Below are positions 1-8,393 of a stretch of 64,000 bases of DNA, one piece after another. Origin of the DNA: Zoogloea dura (GTDB lineage: Bacteria > Pseudomonadota > Gammaproteobacteria > Burkholderiales > Rhodocyclaceae); the NCBI RefSeq assembly GCF_012927165.1, contig NZ_JABBGA010000008.1, positions 1-64,000 on the forward strand. Direction: 5' to 3'. The notes under the pieces were generated by a model. That model did not search any database. It was not told the DNA's origin and saw only the letters and a program-made list of their open reading frames with translations. The first letter of the stretch is position 1. Every line of letters begins with the position of its first letter. Made by a program: the position numbers and the translations under genes.

Positions 1-197
1 CAGGCCGGGCGCGAGGACTTGTCGCACAGGCTGGCAGCGCCCTCGGCCAGATAGCGGCCGAGCCACTTGCGGGCCGTCACGGCACTCACGTCATGCGCGG
101 CGCCCGCCTGCGAGGCCGACAGGCCGCGTCCGGTGATGTCCTGAACCATTTCCAGGCGACGAAGGTACGTCAATCGGGCATTCTTATGGGTGTTCAT
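1..197 (-). CDS. IS481 family transposase, N-terminal fragment
   Basis: The first 65 residues of a transposase begin with MNTHKNARLTYLRRLEMVQD and continue with a helix-turn-helix segment containing TARKWLGRYL. This arrangement is typical of the DNA-binding head of IS481-family transposases, which carry a DDE catalytic domain downstream. That domain lies outside the window. The gene is not broken within the visible part. The family call rests on the protein start together with the terminal repeat and target site. Confidence 0.85.
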   Translation of the reverse strand, partial: MNTHKNARLTYLRRLEMVQDITGRGLSASQAGAAHDVSAVTARKWLGRYLAEGAASLCDKSSRPA

Positions 198-294
198 CCG
201 GGGCAGGCTCTCGAGGTGACTGGGGGTTTGGCGATTTCCAGTCTCTCAGAATCTCTCCGGGTGAACACCCGAAACAACCTATTGAACCTCCACA
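1..294 (-). mobile_element. IS481-type insertion sequence, one end only (truncated by window edge)
   Basis: This is the 5' end of an insertion sequence lying on the minus strand. Its outer end, read on the minus strand, starts TGTGGAGGTTCAATAGGTTG (294 down to 275), which closely matches my memory of the Bordetella IS481 terminal repeat. The transposase start lies about 97 bases inside this end. The outer end abuts GCTAGC at 295-300, in keeping with the known NCTAGN target preference of IS481. The other end lies left of the window, so completeness cannot be judged. Confidence 0.85.
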
Positions 295-300
295 GCTAGC
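295..300. repeat. Putative IS481 target-site copy GCTAGC
   Basis: The hexamer GCTAGC directly follows the outer end of the insertion sequence. IS481 is known to insert at NCTAGN and duplicate it. The second copy would lie beyond the far end of the element, outside the window, so the duplication itself is inferred. Confidence 0.6.
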
Positions 301-319
301 CGGGGTGGGGGAAGGCAGG

Positions 320-1102
320 CTAGTGGCCGGTGAAGCGGGGGCTGCGCTTGGCCAGGAAGGCGTCGAGTCCTTCCTTGTAGTCGGCGGTGGCGAGGAAGTC
401 GAAGGCTGCCCGTTTCTCCTCCTTGCTCAGGGGGCCGCCCTGCATCAGGCGGTGTACCCACTGCTTGTGCCAGCGCGCGACCAAGGGGGCGCCCTTCATG
501 ATGCGGGCTGCGGTGGCGGAGGCTTCCGGCTCCACCGCGTCATCGGCCACGACCCGGGTCAGAAGGCCCTTGGTGAGCGCTTCGGAGGCGGACAGGATGC
601 GGCCTTCGAGCAGGATTTCGAGCAGCACGGCGGGGCCCACCAGGTCCAGCAGGCCGGCCATCTCTCCCGGGTACATGGAAAAGCCCAGTTTGTTGATGGG
701 GGCACCGAAGCGGCTGGATTCGCCGGCGATGCGCAGGTCGCAGCAGCCGGCGATTTCCAGCCCGCCACCGACGCAGGCGCCCTGGATCTGCGCCACGGTG
801 GGTACCGGGCAGGCCCGGATGGCGTCCAGGGCGGCCGCGACGAGCTCCTCGTGATAGTGGAGGGCATCATCGACGGTGGCCCGCACGGTGATGAATTCCT
901 CGATGTCCCCGCCGGCGGCGAAGGCCTTGTCGCCAGCGCCCCGCAAGACCACGCAGCGCACTTCCGGATCGGCGTTGATCGCGTCCATCCGGACCTTCAG
1001 GCTGCGCCACATGCCGGCATCCACGGCGTTGAGTTTGTCGGGGTTGCTCAGGGTCAGCGTGGCAAGGCCAGCATCCTGGCTGAAAAGGATCTCTCCGGGC
1101 AT
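320..1102 (-). CDS. Enoyl-CoA hydratase/isomerase family protein
   Basis: This 260-residue cytoplasmic protein belongs to the crotonase superfamily, which hydrates, isomerises or hydrolyses acyl-CoA thioesters. The oxyanion-hole segments are visible as FAAGGDIEEF (61-70) and ACVGGGLEIAG (109-119), with E116 at the place of the first catalytic glutamate. The second catalytic glutamate, normally in a QPE motif, is replaced: the segment reads GAPINKLG (133-140). True hydratase activity is therefore uncertain and another crotonase reaction is possible. The ATG at 1102 fits the family length; longer upstream starts would add about 47 unlikely residues. The gene is divergent from the acetate transport pair and an insertion sequence sits just beyond its stop codon. 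Confidence 0.85.
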   Translation of the reverse strand: MPGEILFSQDAGLATLTLSNPDKLNAVDAGMWRSLKVRMDAINADPEVRCVVLRGAGDKAFAAGGDIEEFITVRATVDDALHYHEELVAAALDAIRACPVPTVAQIQGACVGGGLEIAGCCDLRIAGESSRFGAPINKLGFSMYPGEMAGLLDLVGPAVLLEILLEGRILSASEALTKGLLTRVVADDAVEPEASATAARIMKGAPLVARWHKQWVHRLMQGGPLSKEEKRAAFDFLATADYKEGLDAFLAKRSPRFTGH

Positions 1103-1351
1103 TGGGGGTTCCTGGGATGGTCGGGTATGGCAGGGATGTTGCACTGCAAAAAAGCATCCGTACGTTGTAGTATGGAGTCTTGTGTATGTTATATCATCGG
1201 GTTGGGCGTTCGTAATGGCGCGACGCCGCCCGCCTCGCAGCATGCCGTAATCGAAGTACGCAAAACTATAACAAGCTGTACCGATCGCCTTTCAACAACA
1301 CCAACAGGCAGATCGCGCCAAATCAATTGACTTTCTCTAGGGAGGGAAATC

Positions 1352-1687
1352 ATGTCGAGCACTTCATCGCAGAGTGCGGTTTACGCACGCATTCGAAAAA
1401 ATCCGCGTTTCACCGAACTTGTCTCCAGGCGCCAGGGTTTTGCAACCCTGCTGTCCGTCATTGTCCTGACGATCTTCTACGGCTTCTTCATGGTGGTGGC
1501 CTTCAACCCCAACCTGATCGGCCAGCGCCTGTCCGAAGGCTCCTACGTGACCGTGGGGATTGCCGCCGAGTTGTTCATGTTCATCTTCTTCTGGGGCCTG
1601 ACTGCCGTTTACGTCAAGCGCGCCAATGGCGAGTTCGATGAGATCACCAGCGAGATCGTCCGCGACGCTGCCAAGGAGGTGAAGTGA
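1352..1687 (+). CDS. DUF485 family small inner-membrane protein (YjcH-like)
   Basis: This 111-residue protein has two predicted membrane helices, roughly residues 29-51 and 66-88, and matches the DUF485/YjcH family. That family is nearly always encoded immediately before the acetate symporter ActP and is thought to accompany it. An AGGGAGGG ribosome-binding site precedes the ATG. Its TGA stop overlaps the next start as ATGA, so the two genes are translationally coupled. Its exact biochemical role is unknown. Confidence 0.88.
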   Translation: MSSTSSQSAVYARIRKNPRFTELVSRRQGFATLLSVIVLTIFYGFFMVVAFNPNLIGQRLSEGSYVTVGIAAELFMFIFFWGLTAVYVKRANGEFDEITSEIVRDAAKEVK

Positions 1688-3351
1688 TGCTTGCCCGTCT
1701 GAACCTTGCCCTGCTGGGCCTGCTGGCACCCGTCCTGGCTTTTGCCGGTGACGCGATCTCCGCCACCGAGAAGCAGCCCCTGAACCTGCACGCCATCGGG
1801 ATGTTCGTGCTCTTCGTCTCGATGACGCTTGGCATCACCTACTGGGCGGCCGGCCGCACCAAGTCTGCGGCCGACTTCTACACCGCCGGCGGTGGCATCA
1901 CCGGCTTCCAGAACGGCCTGGCGATTGCCGGTGACTACATGTCTGCCGCCACCTTGCTGGGCCTCACCGCGCTGGTGTACACCAAGGGCGTCGATGGCTA
2001 TATCTACATGATCGCCTTCTTCGCCGGCTGGCCCATCATCCTGTTCCTGATGGCCGAGCGTCTGCGCAACCTGGGTAAGTTCACCTTTGCCGACATCACC
2101 TCCTACCGGCTCAACCAGAGCAAGGTGCGCACGATGGCGGCGGTGTCCTCGCTGACCGTGGTGTGCTTCTACCTGGTGGCTCAGATGGTCGGTGCCGGCC
2201 AGCTGATCAAGCTGCTCTTCGGCCTGGACTACAACATCGCGCTGTTCGTGGTTGGTGCCCTGATGATGGTCTATGTCACCTTCGGTGGCATGGTCGCCAC
2301 CACCTGGGTGCAGATCATCAAGGCCTGCATGCTGCTTGCTGGCGGTACGCTGGTGGCGGTGCTGGCCATGTCCCAGTTCGGCTTCAGCTTCGAGAAGATG
2401 ATGGGGCAGGCCGTGTCCCTGCATTCCCTGGGTGAGAAGCTGCTCTTCCCGGGTACCCTGCTGCCGGATCCCATCACCGCCCTGTCGCTGGGCCTGGGCC
2501 TGATGTTCGGTACGGCCGGCCTGCCGCACATCCTGATGCGCTTCTTCACCGTGACCAACGCCAAGGAAGCCCGAAAGTCGGTGCTCTACGCGTCCGGTTT
2601 CGTGGCCTACTTCTTCAACGTGATCCTGCTGATGGGCTTCGCTGCCATCATCATCGTCGGTCAGAACCCGGAGTTCTTCGAAGGTGGCCAGATCGGCGGC
2701 AAGGTCATCGGCGGTGGCAACATGATCGCCATGCACCTGGCCAAGGCCGTGGGCGGCAACCTGCTGCTGGGCTTCCTGTCTGCCGTGGCCTTCGCGACCA
2801 TCCTGGCGGTGGTGTCCGGTCTGGCCCTGGCGGGCGCGGCGGCGATCTCCCATGACATCTACGCCCGCGTCATCCGCAAGGGCAAGGCGACCGAAACGGA
2901 AGAACTGCGCGTCTCCCGCTTCGCCTCGGTGGGCCTGGGCCTGGTGGCCATCGTTCTTGGCATCGCCTTCGAGAAGATGAATGTGGCGTTCATGGTGGCC
3001 CTGGCCTTCGGGATTGCGGCTTCCGCCAACTTCCCGGTGCTGATCCTGTCCATGTACTGGAAGGGCCTGACGACCCGCGGTGCCGTGGCAGGCGGCTACG
3101 CCGGACTGGTCGCTGCGGTGCTGCTGGTGGTGTTCTCCAAGTCGGTGTGGGTGACCGTGCTGGGCAATGCCCAGGCCCTGTTCCCCTACGACCAGCCGGC
3201 CCTGTTCTCCATGCCCCTGGCCTTCCTGGTCACGTTCATCGTGTCCAAACTGGATAACAGCGCAGAGGCGCAGGCTGAGCGTGCAGGCTTCGAGGATCAG
3301 TACGTGCGTGCCCAGACCGGTTTCGGTGCTGCGGAAGCCAGCGCACACTGA
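1687..3351 (+). CDS. actP: Cation/acetate symporter ActP
   Basis: This 554-residue inner-membrane protein of the sodium:solute symporter family has an N-terminal signal-like hydrophobic helix followed by about 13 membrane helices. Family members take up acetate and other short-chain carboxylates with a cation. The ATG at 1687 overlaps the preceding stop codon and has an AAGGAGG site six to seven bases upstream; a GTG at 1684 is the alternative. The pairing with a DUF485 gene is the standard yjcH-actP arrangement. Propionate uptake would suit the propionyl-CoA module 2 kb downstream, but that specificity is inference. An intrinsic terminator follows. Confidence 0.92.
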   Translation: MLARLNLALLGLLAPVLAFAGDAISATEKQPLNLHAIGMFVLFVSMTLGITYWAAGRTKSAADFYTAGGGITGFQNGLAIAGDYMSAATLLGLTALVYTKGVDGYIYMIAFFAGWPIILFLMAERLRNLGKFTFADITSYRLNQSKVRTMAAVSSLTVVCFYLVAQMVGAGQLIKLLFGLDYNIALFVVGALMMVYVTFGGMVATTWVQIIKACMLLAGGTLVAVLAMSQFGFSFEKMMGQAVSLHSLGEKLLFPGTLLPDPITALSLGLGLMFGTAGLPHILMRFFTVTNAKEARKSVLYASGFVAYFFNVILLMGFAAIIIVGQNPEFFEGGQIGGKVIGGGNMIAMHLAKAVGGNLLLGFLSAVAFATILAVVSGLALAGAAAISHDIYARVIRKGKATETEELRVSRFASVGLGLVAIVLGIAFEKMNVAFMVALAFGIAASANFPVLILSMYWKGLTTRGAVAGGYAGLVAAVLLVVFSKSVWVTVLGNAQALFPYDQPALFSMPLAFLVTFIVSKLDNSAEAQAERAGFEDQYVRAQTGFGAAEASAH

Positions 3352-3369
3352 TCCTTGGTAAGGCATTGT

Positions 3370-3406
3370 AAAACCCCTGCCGAACTCTGTTCTGCAGGGG
3401 TTTTTT
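3370..3406 (+). terminator. Intrinsic terminator after actP
   Basis: An inverted repeat with arms aacccctgc and gcaggggtt flanks a loop of about 12 bases and is followed by a run of six T residues. It lies about 20 bases after the actP stop codon. Confidence 0.85.
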
Positions 3407-3492
3407 ACACGAACGACGCATTGAATTCCCACAGATCCCTGCTTTTTCGTGTGCTAGCATCTCCCGCTCAGATCATTCAGCCACTGCACCCC

Positions 3493-4149
3493 ATGGGATC
3501 CATCGAGCATACCGACTATCGCGATCAAGCCCGTGATGAACTCATATGTCATGTTCCGGATGGGGCCACAAAAGTTCTTGATGTAGGGTGTTCCCGTGGT
3601 GGATTCGGGTATGCCCTGAAGTCGCGGCGGGATGTCGAGGTGTGGGGCGTGGAGCCCAACCCTGAGGCGGCAGCAGTGGCAGCTCAGCGCCTGGACCACG
3701 TGATCAATGACTTCTTCGGTCCGGGCAACCCTCTGCCCGAAGCCTATTTCGACCTCATCACCTTCAACGATTCCCTCGAGCACATGCCGGACCCGGTCCG
3801 GATACTGGACTACTGCCGCAGCAGGTTGCGACCGGGTGGGCAGATCAACTGCTGCGTGCCGAACGTGCGCCATATCGACAACCTGGAGCACCTGTTGCTG
3901 GAGCGGGACTGGCACTACGATGAGCAGGGGATCCGCGACAAGACGCACCTGCGCTTCTTTACCGAGAAGAGTGTGGCGGACCTGTTCCGGGCCAGCGGCT
4001 ATACCGTAAAGCAGCTGGTGGGCATCAACGAGGACTGGTGGCGTTCGGGAAAATGGCTGCGCAGGCTGGCATTCCGCCTGTTTCCGGAGCTCACCCGCGA
4101 CATGCGTTGCATCCAGGTTCTGGTGATCGCCGAACTGCCGAAGGCCTGA
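3493..4149 (+). CDS. Class I SAM-dependent methyltransferase (MetW/UbiG-like)
   Basis: This 218-residue Rossmann-fold methyltransferase shows motif I as VLDVGCSRGGFG (28-39), an acidic cofactor-ribose position in VWGVEPNPEA, and a post-motif FNDSLEHMPDP. The family transfers methyl groups from S-adenosylmethionine to small molecules or glycans. The substrate is not readable from the sequence. A segment rich in aromatic and basic residues near the C terminus resembles methyltransferases of polysaccharide clusters, but no such cluster is nearby. The ATG at 3493 was chosen because it leaves motif I at the usual distance; upstream extension would run back into the actP terminator. Confidence 0.8.
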   Translation: MGSIEHTDYRDQARDELICHVPDGATKVLDVGCSRGGFGYALKSRRDVEVWGVEPNPEAAAVAAQRLDHVINDFFGPGNPLPEAYFDLITFNDSLEHMPDPVRILDYCRSRLRPGGQINCCVPNVRHIDNLEHLLLERDWHYDEQGIRDKTHLRFFTEKSVADLFRASGYTVKQLVGINEDWWRSGKWLRRLAFRLFPELTRDMRCIQVLVIAELPKA

Positions 4150-4177
4150 GCGCCAGGCTCGGGCCGTCTTCCGGTTG

Positions 4178-4900
4178 TCAGGCCGCGGCTTCCTTTCTTG
4201 CGGCAATCTTCGCCAAGGCCTTGCGTCCGCTGGCAATGTGTTCCCGCATCGTCCCCTCGCTCCGCACCGCATCCCGGCTGGAGATGGCCTCCAGGATGGT
4301 CCGGTGCTCCGCCAGTGATTGCTCCAGCCGTCCTTCGATGAACAGGGAGTGGTGGCGTGACAGCTTGATCACCTTGCGCAGATCGGTGATGGCCTGGGTC
4401 AGCCAGCGGTTGTCGGCGATCAGCTGGATTTCCTGGTGGAAGGCCTGGTTGGCCTCGAAGTAGCCGTCGATGTCCTTCGACGTTGCCGCCCGTTCCAGTT
4501 CCTCGTGAACGCTTTGCAGGCGTGCCAGGTCGGCATCGCTCGCCTTGCGGGCGGTATCTGCCGCGCACTGGCCTTCGAGCAGGGCCATGACCGTGAAGAT
4601 CTCGTCCAGGTCGCGTTCCGAGATTTCCGTCACATAGCAGCCACGGCGTGGCTTGAGGGTGACCAGGCCTTCGGCGGCAAGCACCTTCAGCGCCTCCCGC
4701 AAGGGGGTGCGCGAAATGCCGTACTGGGTCGCCAGGGCCTGCTCATCCACCCAGGTGCCGGGCGGCAGCTCATGGGAAAAAATGCGCTGGCGCAGGCGTT
4801 CCGCCACCTCCTGGTAGAGCGCAAGGGGGGCGATCCGGCCGGCGTTCATGGTTCTGGCTGACAAGGTCGGGAAAGTATCGTCTTCTGTTGTTGCATCCAT
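4178..4900 (-). CDS. GntR family transcriptional regulator, FCD (FadR-type) subfamily
   Basis: This 240-residue regulator has an N-terminal winged helix (about residues 30-95, with GISRTPLREALKVLAAEGLV as the recognition region) and a C-terminal all-helical FCD ligand domain with spaced His and Asp residues for metal or carboxylate binding. FCD regulators usually sense organic acids or acyl compounds. It is divergent from mcm, so it is a good candidate regulator of the propionyl-CoA genes. A 16-bp perfect palindrome overlaps its start codon and may be its operator. An alternative start is the ATG at 4849, which would put the palindrome in the leader. Confidence 0.87.
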   Translation of the reverse strand: MDATTEDDTFPTLSARTMNAGRIAPLALYQEVAERLRQRIFSHELPPGTWVDEQALATQYGISRTPLREALKVLAAEGLVTLKPRRGCYVTEISERDLDEIFTVMALLEGQCAADTARKASDADLARLQSVHEELERAATSKDIDGYFEANQAFHQEIQLIADNRWLTQAITDLRKVIKLSRHHSLFIEGRLEQSLAEHRTILEAISSRDAVRSEGTMREHIASGRKALAKIAARKEAAA

Positions 4901-4921
4901 AATTATGGATAAAGTATTATC
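4895..4921. promoter_or_regulatory. Palindromic candidate operator at the gntR start
   Basis: A perfect 16-bp palindrome ATCCATAATTATGGAT spans 4895-4910 and overlaps the gntR start codon. It is followed by a second dyad, gataa-N4-ttatc, at 4908-4921. The AT-rich stretch stands out from its GC-rich surroundings and lies between divergent genes. Binding by the adjacent GntR protein is inferred. Confidence 0.5.
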
Positions 4922-5044
4922 TACCGGATAGCAAGTCAAGTTCCTGCGCAGGTACGTAACCCTTGTGCCGATCCGGTCGCTGATGGCGGCTGGATCATAA
5001 AAAACAGAGGGAGGGAGAAAACTGCCCTGCGCAGGGCACGGCAG

Positions 5045-5071
5045 CCGGCCGTGACCAGGGGTCACGGCCGG
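5045..5071. promoter_or_regulatory. Perfect 12-bp inverted repeat upstream of mcm
   Basis: Arms ccggccgtgacc and ggtcacggccgg are separated by three bases and lie 63 bases before the mcm start. No T-run follows on either strand, so it is not a standard terminator. It may be a leader hairpin or a dyad operator. Confidence 0.45.
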
Positions 5072-5133
5072 TTCTGGCGTCACTAATTACTACGGGCTGC
5101 ACAGCGGCCCAGCATCGTGAGGGTAGAAAAGCC

Positions 5134-7299
5134 ATGGCGAACACCAACGAACCGACCTTCCCCCAACCTGATCTGGCCGCCTGGAACAAGGCCGCCTCCA
5201 AGTCGGCTCCTGAAGGCGATGTCGCCAAGCTGAACTGGGTGACCCCAGAAGGTATTTCGGTCAAGCCGCTGTACACCGCGGCCGATCTCGAAGGCCTCAA
5301 GTACACCAACACCCTGCCGGGCTTCGAGCCCTTCCTGCGTGGCCCGCAGGCTACCATGTACGCGGCCCGCCCGTGGACCATCCGCCAGTACGCCGGCTTC
5401 TCCACCGCCGAGGCGTCCAATGCCTTCTACCGCAAGGCGCTGGCCGCCGGCGGTCAGGGCGTGTCGGTGGCCTTCGACCTGGCCACCCACCGCGGTTACG
5501 ATTCGGACAATCCCCGTGTGGTGGGCGACGTGGGCAAGGCCGGCGTGGCCATCGACTCCGTCGAGGACATGAAGATCCTCTTCAACCAGATCCCCCTCGA
5601 CAAGGTGTCGGTGTCCATGACCATGAACGGCGCCGTGCTGCCGATCCTGGCCGGCTACATCGTGGCCGCGGAAGAGCAGGGCGTGTCGCAGGACAAGCTG
5701 TCCGGGACCATCCAGAACGACATCCTCAAGGAGTTCATGGTCCGCAACACCTATATCTACCCGCCGACGCCGTCTATGAAGATCATCGCTGATATCTTCA
5801 ATTACACGTCGACCCACATGCCCAAGTTCAACAGTATCTCGATCTCGGGCTATCACATCCAGGAAGCAGGCGCGAACCAGGCCATCGAGCTGGCCTTCAC
5901 CCTCGCCGATGGTGTCGAATACGTGCGCACCGGCATCAAGTCCGGCATGGACGTGGACACCTTTGCCGGCCGCCTGTCCTTCTTCTGGGCGGTGGGCATG
6001 AACTTCTATCTCGAGATCGCCAAGATGCGCGCCGCGCGCATGCTGTGGTGGCGCCTGATGAAGCAGTTCGAGCCGAAGAGCCAGAAGTCCATGATGCTGC
6101 GGACCCACAGCCAGACTTCCGGCTGGTCGCTCACCGAGCAGGACCCGTACAACAACGTGGTGCGCACCACCATCGAGGCGATGGCGGCCGTGTTCGGCGG
6201 CACCCAGTCCCTGCACACCAACGCGCTGGACGAAGCGATCGCGCTGCCGACCGAGTTCTCGGCCCGCATCGCCCGCAACACCCAGATCATCATCCAGGAA
6301 GAGACCCACATCACCAGCGTGGTGGACCCGTGGGCCGGCTCCTACATGATGGAAAAGCTGACCCAGGACATGGCCGACAAGGCCTGGGCCCTGATCGAGG
6401 AGATCGAGGCCATGGGCGGCATGACCAAGGCGGTCGAGTCCGGCTGGGCCAAGATGAAGGTCGAGGAGTGCGCTGCCGACAAGCAGGCCCGCATCGACTC
6501 CGGCAAGGACGTGATCGTTGGCGTCAACAAGTACAAGCTCGCCAAGGAAGACCCGATCGAGATCCTCGACATCGACAACCATGCCGTGCGTGAAGCACAG
6601 GTCGCCCGCCTCGCCCAGATCCGTGCCACCCGTGACAGCGCTGCCGTCACCGCCGCCCTGGCGGCCCTGACCGAAGCAGCGAAGACCGGCGAAGGCAATC
6701 TGCTCGACCTGGCCGTCAAGGCGGTGCGCCTGCGCGCTACCGTGGGTGAAATCTCCGATGCGCTGGAAGAGGTCTTCGGCCGCTACCGCGCCAACCCGCA
6801 GGCCGTGACCGGCATCTACAACGCGGTGGTCGAAGGCAACGACGACTGGCAGGCCCTCAAGGCCGACATCGAGGCCTTCGTGGCCGAGGAAGGCCGTCGT
6901 CCCCGCATCATGATCGCCAAGCTGGGCCAGGATGGTCACGACCGCGGCTCCAAGGTGGTGGCCTCGGCCTTTGCCGACCTGGGCTTCGACATCGACATCG
7001 GCCCGCTCTTCCAGACTCCGGAAGAAGCCGCCCGTCACGCCGTCGAGAACGACGTGCACGCCGTGGGCTGCTCCAGCCTGGCCGCTGGCCACAAGACCCT
7101 GGTGCCGGCGATCATCAACGCCCTCAAGGCCCAGGGGGCCGACGACATCATCACCTTCGTGGGTGGTGTCATCCCGGCCCAGGACTATGACGCGCTCTAC
7201 GCTGCCGGTGCCAAGGGCATCTTCGGCCCGGGCACGCCGATCCAGACCTCGGCCCGCGAGGTGCTGAAGCAGATCCGCGCCGCCCGCAAGGCCGCCTGA
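5134..7299 (+). CDS. mcm: Methylmalonyl-CoA mutase, adenosylcobalamin-dependent
   Basis: This 721-residue single-chain mutase interconverts methylmalonyl-CoA and succinyl-CoA. The N-terminal TIM barrel binds CoA (for example the [20 protein letters not shown] region). The C-terminal cobalamin domain carries DGHDRG at 600-605, where H602 is the expected lower axial ligand of the cofactor, followed by the conserved SSLAAGH and GGVIP elements. The length matches the catalytic large subunit, and no small subunit is encoded nearby. The gene is followed by its G-protein chaperone meaB and by the two propionyl-CoA carboxylase subunits, which define a propionyl-CoA to succinyl-CoA module. Confidence 0.96.
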   Translation: MANTNEPTFPQPDLAAWNKAASKSAPEGDVAKLNWVTPEGISVKPLYTAADLEGLKYTNTLPGFEPFLRGPQATMYAARPWTIRQYAGFSTAEASNAFYRKALAAGGQGVSVAFDLATHRGYDSDNPRVVGDVGKAGVAIDSVEDMKILFNQIPLDKVSVSMTMNGAVLPILAGYIVAAEEQGVSQDKLSGTIQNDILKEFMVRNTYIYPPTPSMKIIADIFNYTSTHMPKFNSISISGYHIQEAGANQAIELAFTLADGVEYVRTGIKSGMDVDTFAGRLSFFWAVGMNFYLEIAKMRAARMLWWRLMKQFEPKSQKSMMLRTHSQTSGWSLTEQDPYNNVVRTTIEAMAAVFGGTQSLHTNALDEAIALPTEFSARIARNTQIIIQEETHITSVVDPWAGSYMMEKLTQDMADKAWALIEEIEAMGGMTKAVESGWAKMKVEECAADKQARIDSGKDVIVGVNKYKLAKEDPIEILDIDNHAVREAQVARLAQIRATRDSAAVTAALAALTEAAKTGEGNLLDLAVKAVRLRATVGEISDALEEVFGRYRANPQAVTGIYNAVVEGNDDWQALKADIEAFVAEEGRRPRIMIAKLGQDGHDRGSKVVASAFADLGFDIDIGPLFQTPEEAARHAVENDVHAVGCSSLAAGHKTLVPAIINALKAQGADDIITFVGGVIPAQDYDALYAAGAKGIFGPGTPIQTSAREVLKQIRAARKAA

Positions 7300-7318
7300 T
7301 CCGTCACCCGAAGCCCAT

Positions 7319-7342
7319 GCGCGCCGGATCAGTCCGGCGCGC
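7319..7342 (+). promoter_or_regulatory. Intergenic hairpin between mcm and meaB
   Basis: Arms gcgcgccgga and tccggcgcgc enclose a four-base loop (tcag). No T-run follows, so readthrough is expected. It could protect the upstream mRNA end or tune meaB expression relative to mcm. Confidence 0.5.
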
Positions 7343-7351
7343 CGTGCCTTG

Positions 7352-8359
7352 ATGAGCCCCATGAACATGCCTGCCGACCTGCCGCAACGGGACGCTGTCG
7401 ACCAAGCCCTGGTCGACGGTGTGCTCGCGCATCAGCTGCGTCCCCTCGCCAAGACGATCACCCTGATCGAATCCCAGCGGCCGGACCACAAGCAGCGTGC
7501 CCGCAGCGTGCTGGAAGGCCTCCTTCCCCATACCGGCAGGTCGATGCGCGTCGGCATCTCCGGCGTGCCCGGCGTGGGCAAGTCCACCTTCATCGAGGCG
7601 CTGGGGCTGTACCTCATCGAGCAGGGTCACAAGGTGGCGGTGCTGGCGGTTGATCCGTCCTCCAGCGTCACCGGCGGCTCCATCCTCGGCGACAAGACGC
7701 GCATGGAGATGTTGTCCCAGCGCACCGAGGCCTTCATCCGGCCGAGCCCTTCGGCGGGCAGCCTCGGCGGTGTTGCCGAGAAGACCCGCGAGGCCATGCT
7801 GGTGTGCGAGGCGGCCGGCTTCGACGTGATCATCATCGAGACGGTGGGCGTCGGCCAGTCGGAGACCGCTGTAGCGGGCATGACCGACATCTTCTGCCTG
7901 CTCCAGCTGCCCAACGCCGGCGACGATCTGCAGGCGATCAAGAAGGGCATCATGGAGATCGCCGACCTGATCGTCATCAACAAGGCCGACATCAATCCGC
8001 AGGCGGCCAACGTGGCCCGCTCGCAGATCAAGAGTGCCTTGGGCATGCTGCGCCATGCCTCGCCCAACTGGACGCCGCCGGTGCTCATGCTGTCGGCGTT
8101 GCAGAAACAGGGCATCGCGGAGTTCTGGAAGACCATTGGCGACTACCGCTCCGCCATGCAGAAGAGCGGTGAATTCGATGCCCGTCGCCGTCATCAGGCA
8201 CAGGCATGGATGTGGGAACTGATCGACCAGGGCCTGCGCGCCCGCTTTGCAAGCCATCCCCGGGTCCAGCAGGATCTGGCCGGTTTGCAGGCGGCCGTGG
8301 AGGCCGGCCGGACGACGCCATCGGCCGCTGCAATGCGGCTGCTGGGTTATCTGGGCTGA
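7352..8359 (+). CDS. meaB: Methylmalonyl-CoA mutase-associated GTPase MeaB
   Basis: This 335-residue P-loop GTPase of the MeaB/ArgK family guards and reloads the cobalamin cofactor of methylmalonyl-CoA mutase. The Walker A motif reads GVPGVGKST (about 71-79). Magnesium- and base-binding elements include DPSSSVTGGSILGDKTRM, an ETVGVGQSE switch segment and NKAD (about 210-213). It lies directly downstream of mcm, the standard partnership. The start is ATG 7352; ATG 7361 or TTG 7349 are alternatives, and no strong ribosome-binding site decides between them. The older ArgK name (arginine transport kinase) is best disregarded in this context. Confidence 0.94.
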   Translation: MSPMNMPADLPQRDAVDQALVDGVLAHQLRPLAKTITLIESQRPDHKQRARSVLEGLLPHTGRSMRVGISGVPGVGKSTFIEALGLYLIEQGHKVAVLAVDPSSSVTGGSILGDKTRMEMLSQRTEAFIRPSPSAGSLGGVAEKTREAMLVCEAAGFDVIIIETVGVGQSETAVAGMTDIFCLLQLPNAGDDLQAIKKGIMEIADLIVINKADINPQAANVARSQIKSALGMLRHASPNWTPPVLMLSALQKQGIAEFWKTIGDYRSAMQKSGEFDARRRHQAQAWMWELIDQGLRARFASHPRVQQDLAGLQAAVEAGRTTPSAAAMRLLGYLG

Positions 8360-8393
8360 AACCAACGAACCGGATTTTTACTGGAGGTTGTAA

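Noticed and set aside
4901-5133. Cobalamin riboswitch upstream of mcm
   Set aside because: I searched for B12-box-like sequence and long stems and found only a palindrome and one simple hairpin.
5083-7368. A 761-residue open frame on the minus strand opposite mcm
   Set aside because: It is a GC-rich shadow of mcm with a composition dominated by Gly, His and Arg and no recognisable domain; mcm is a complete well-known enzyme.
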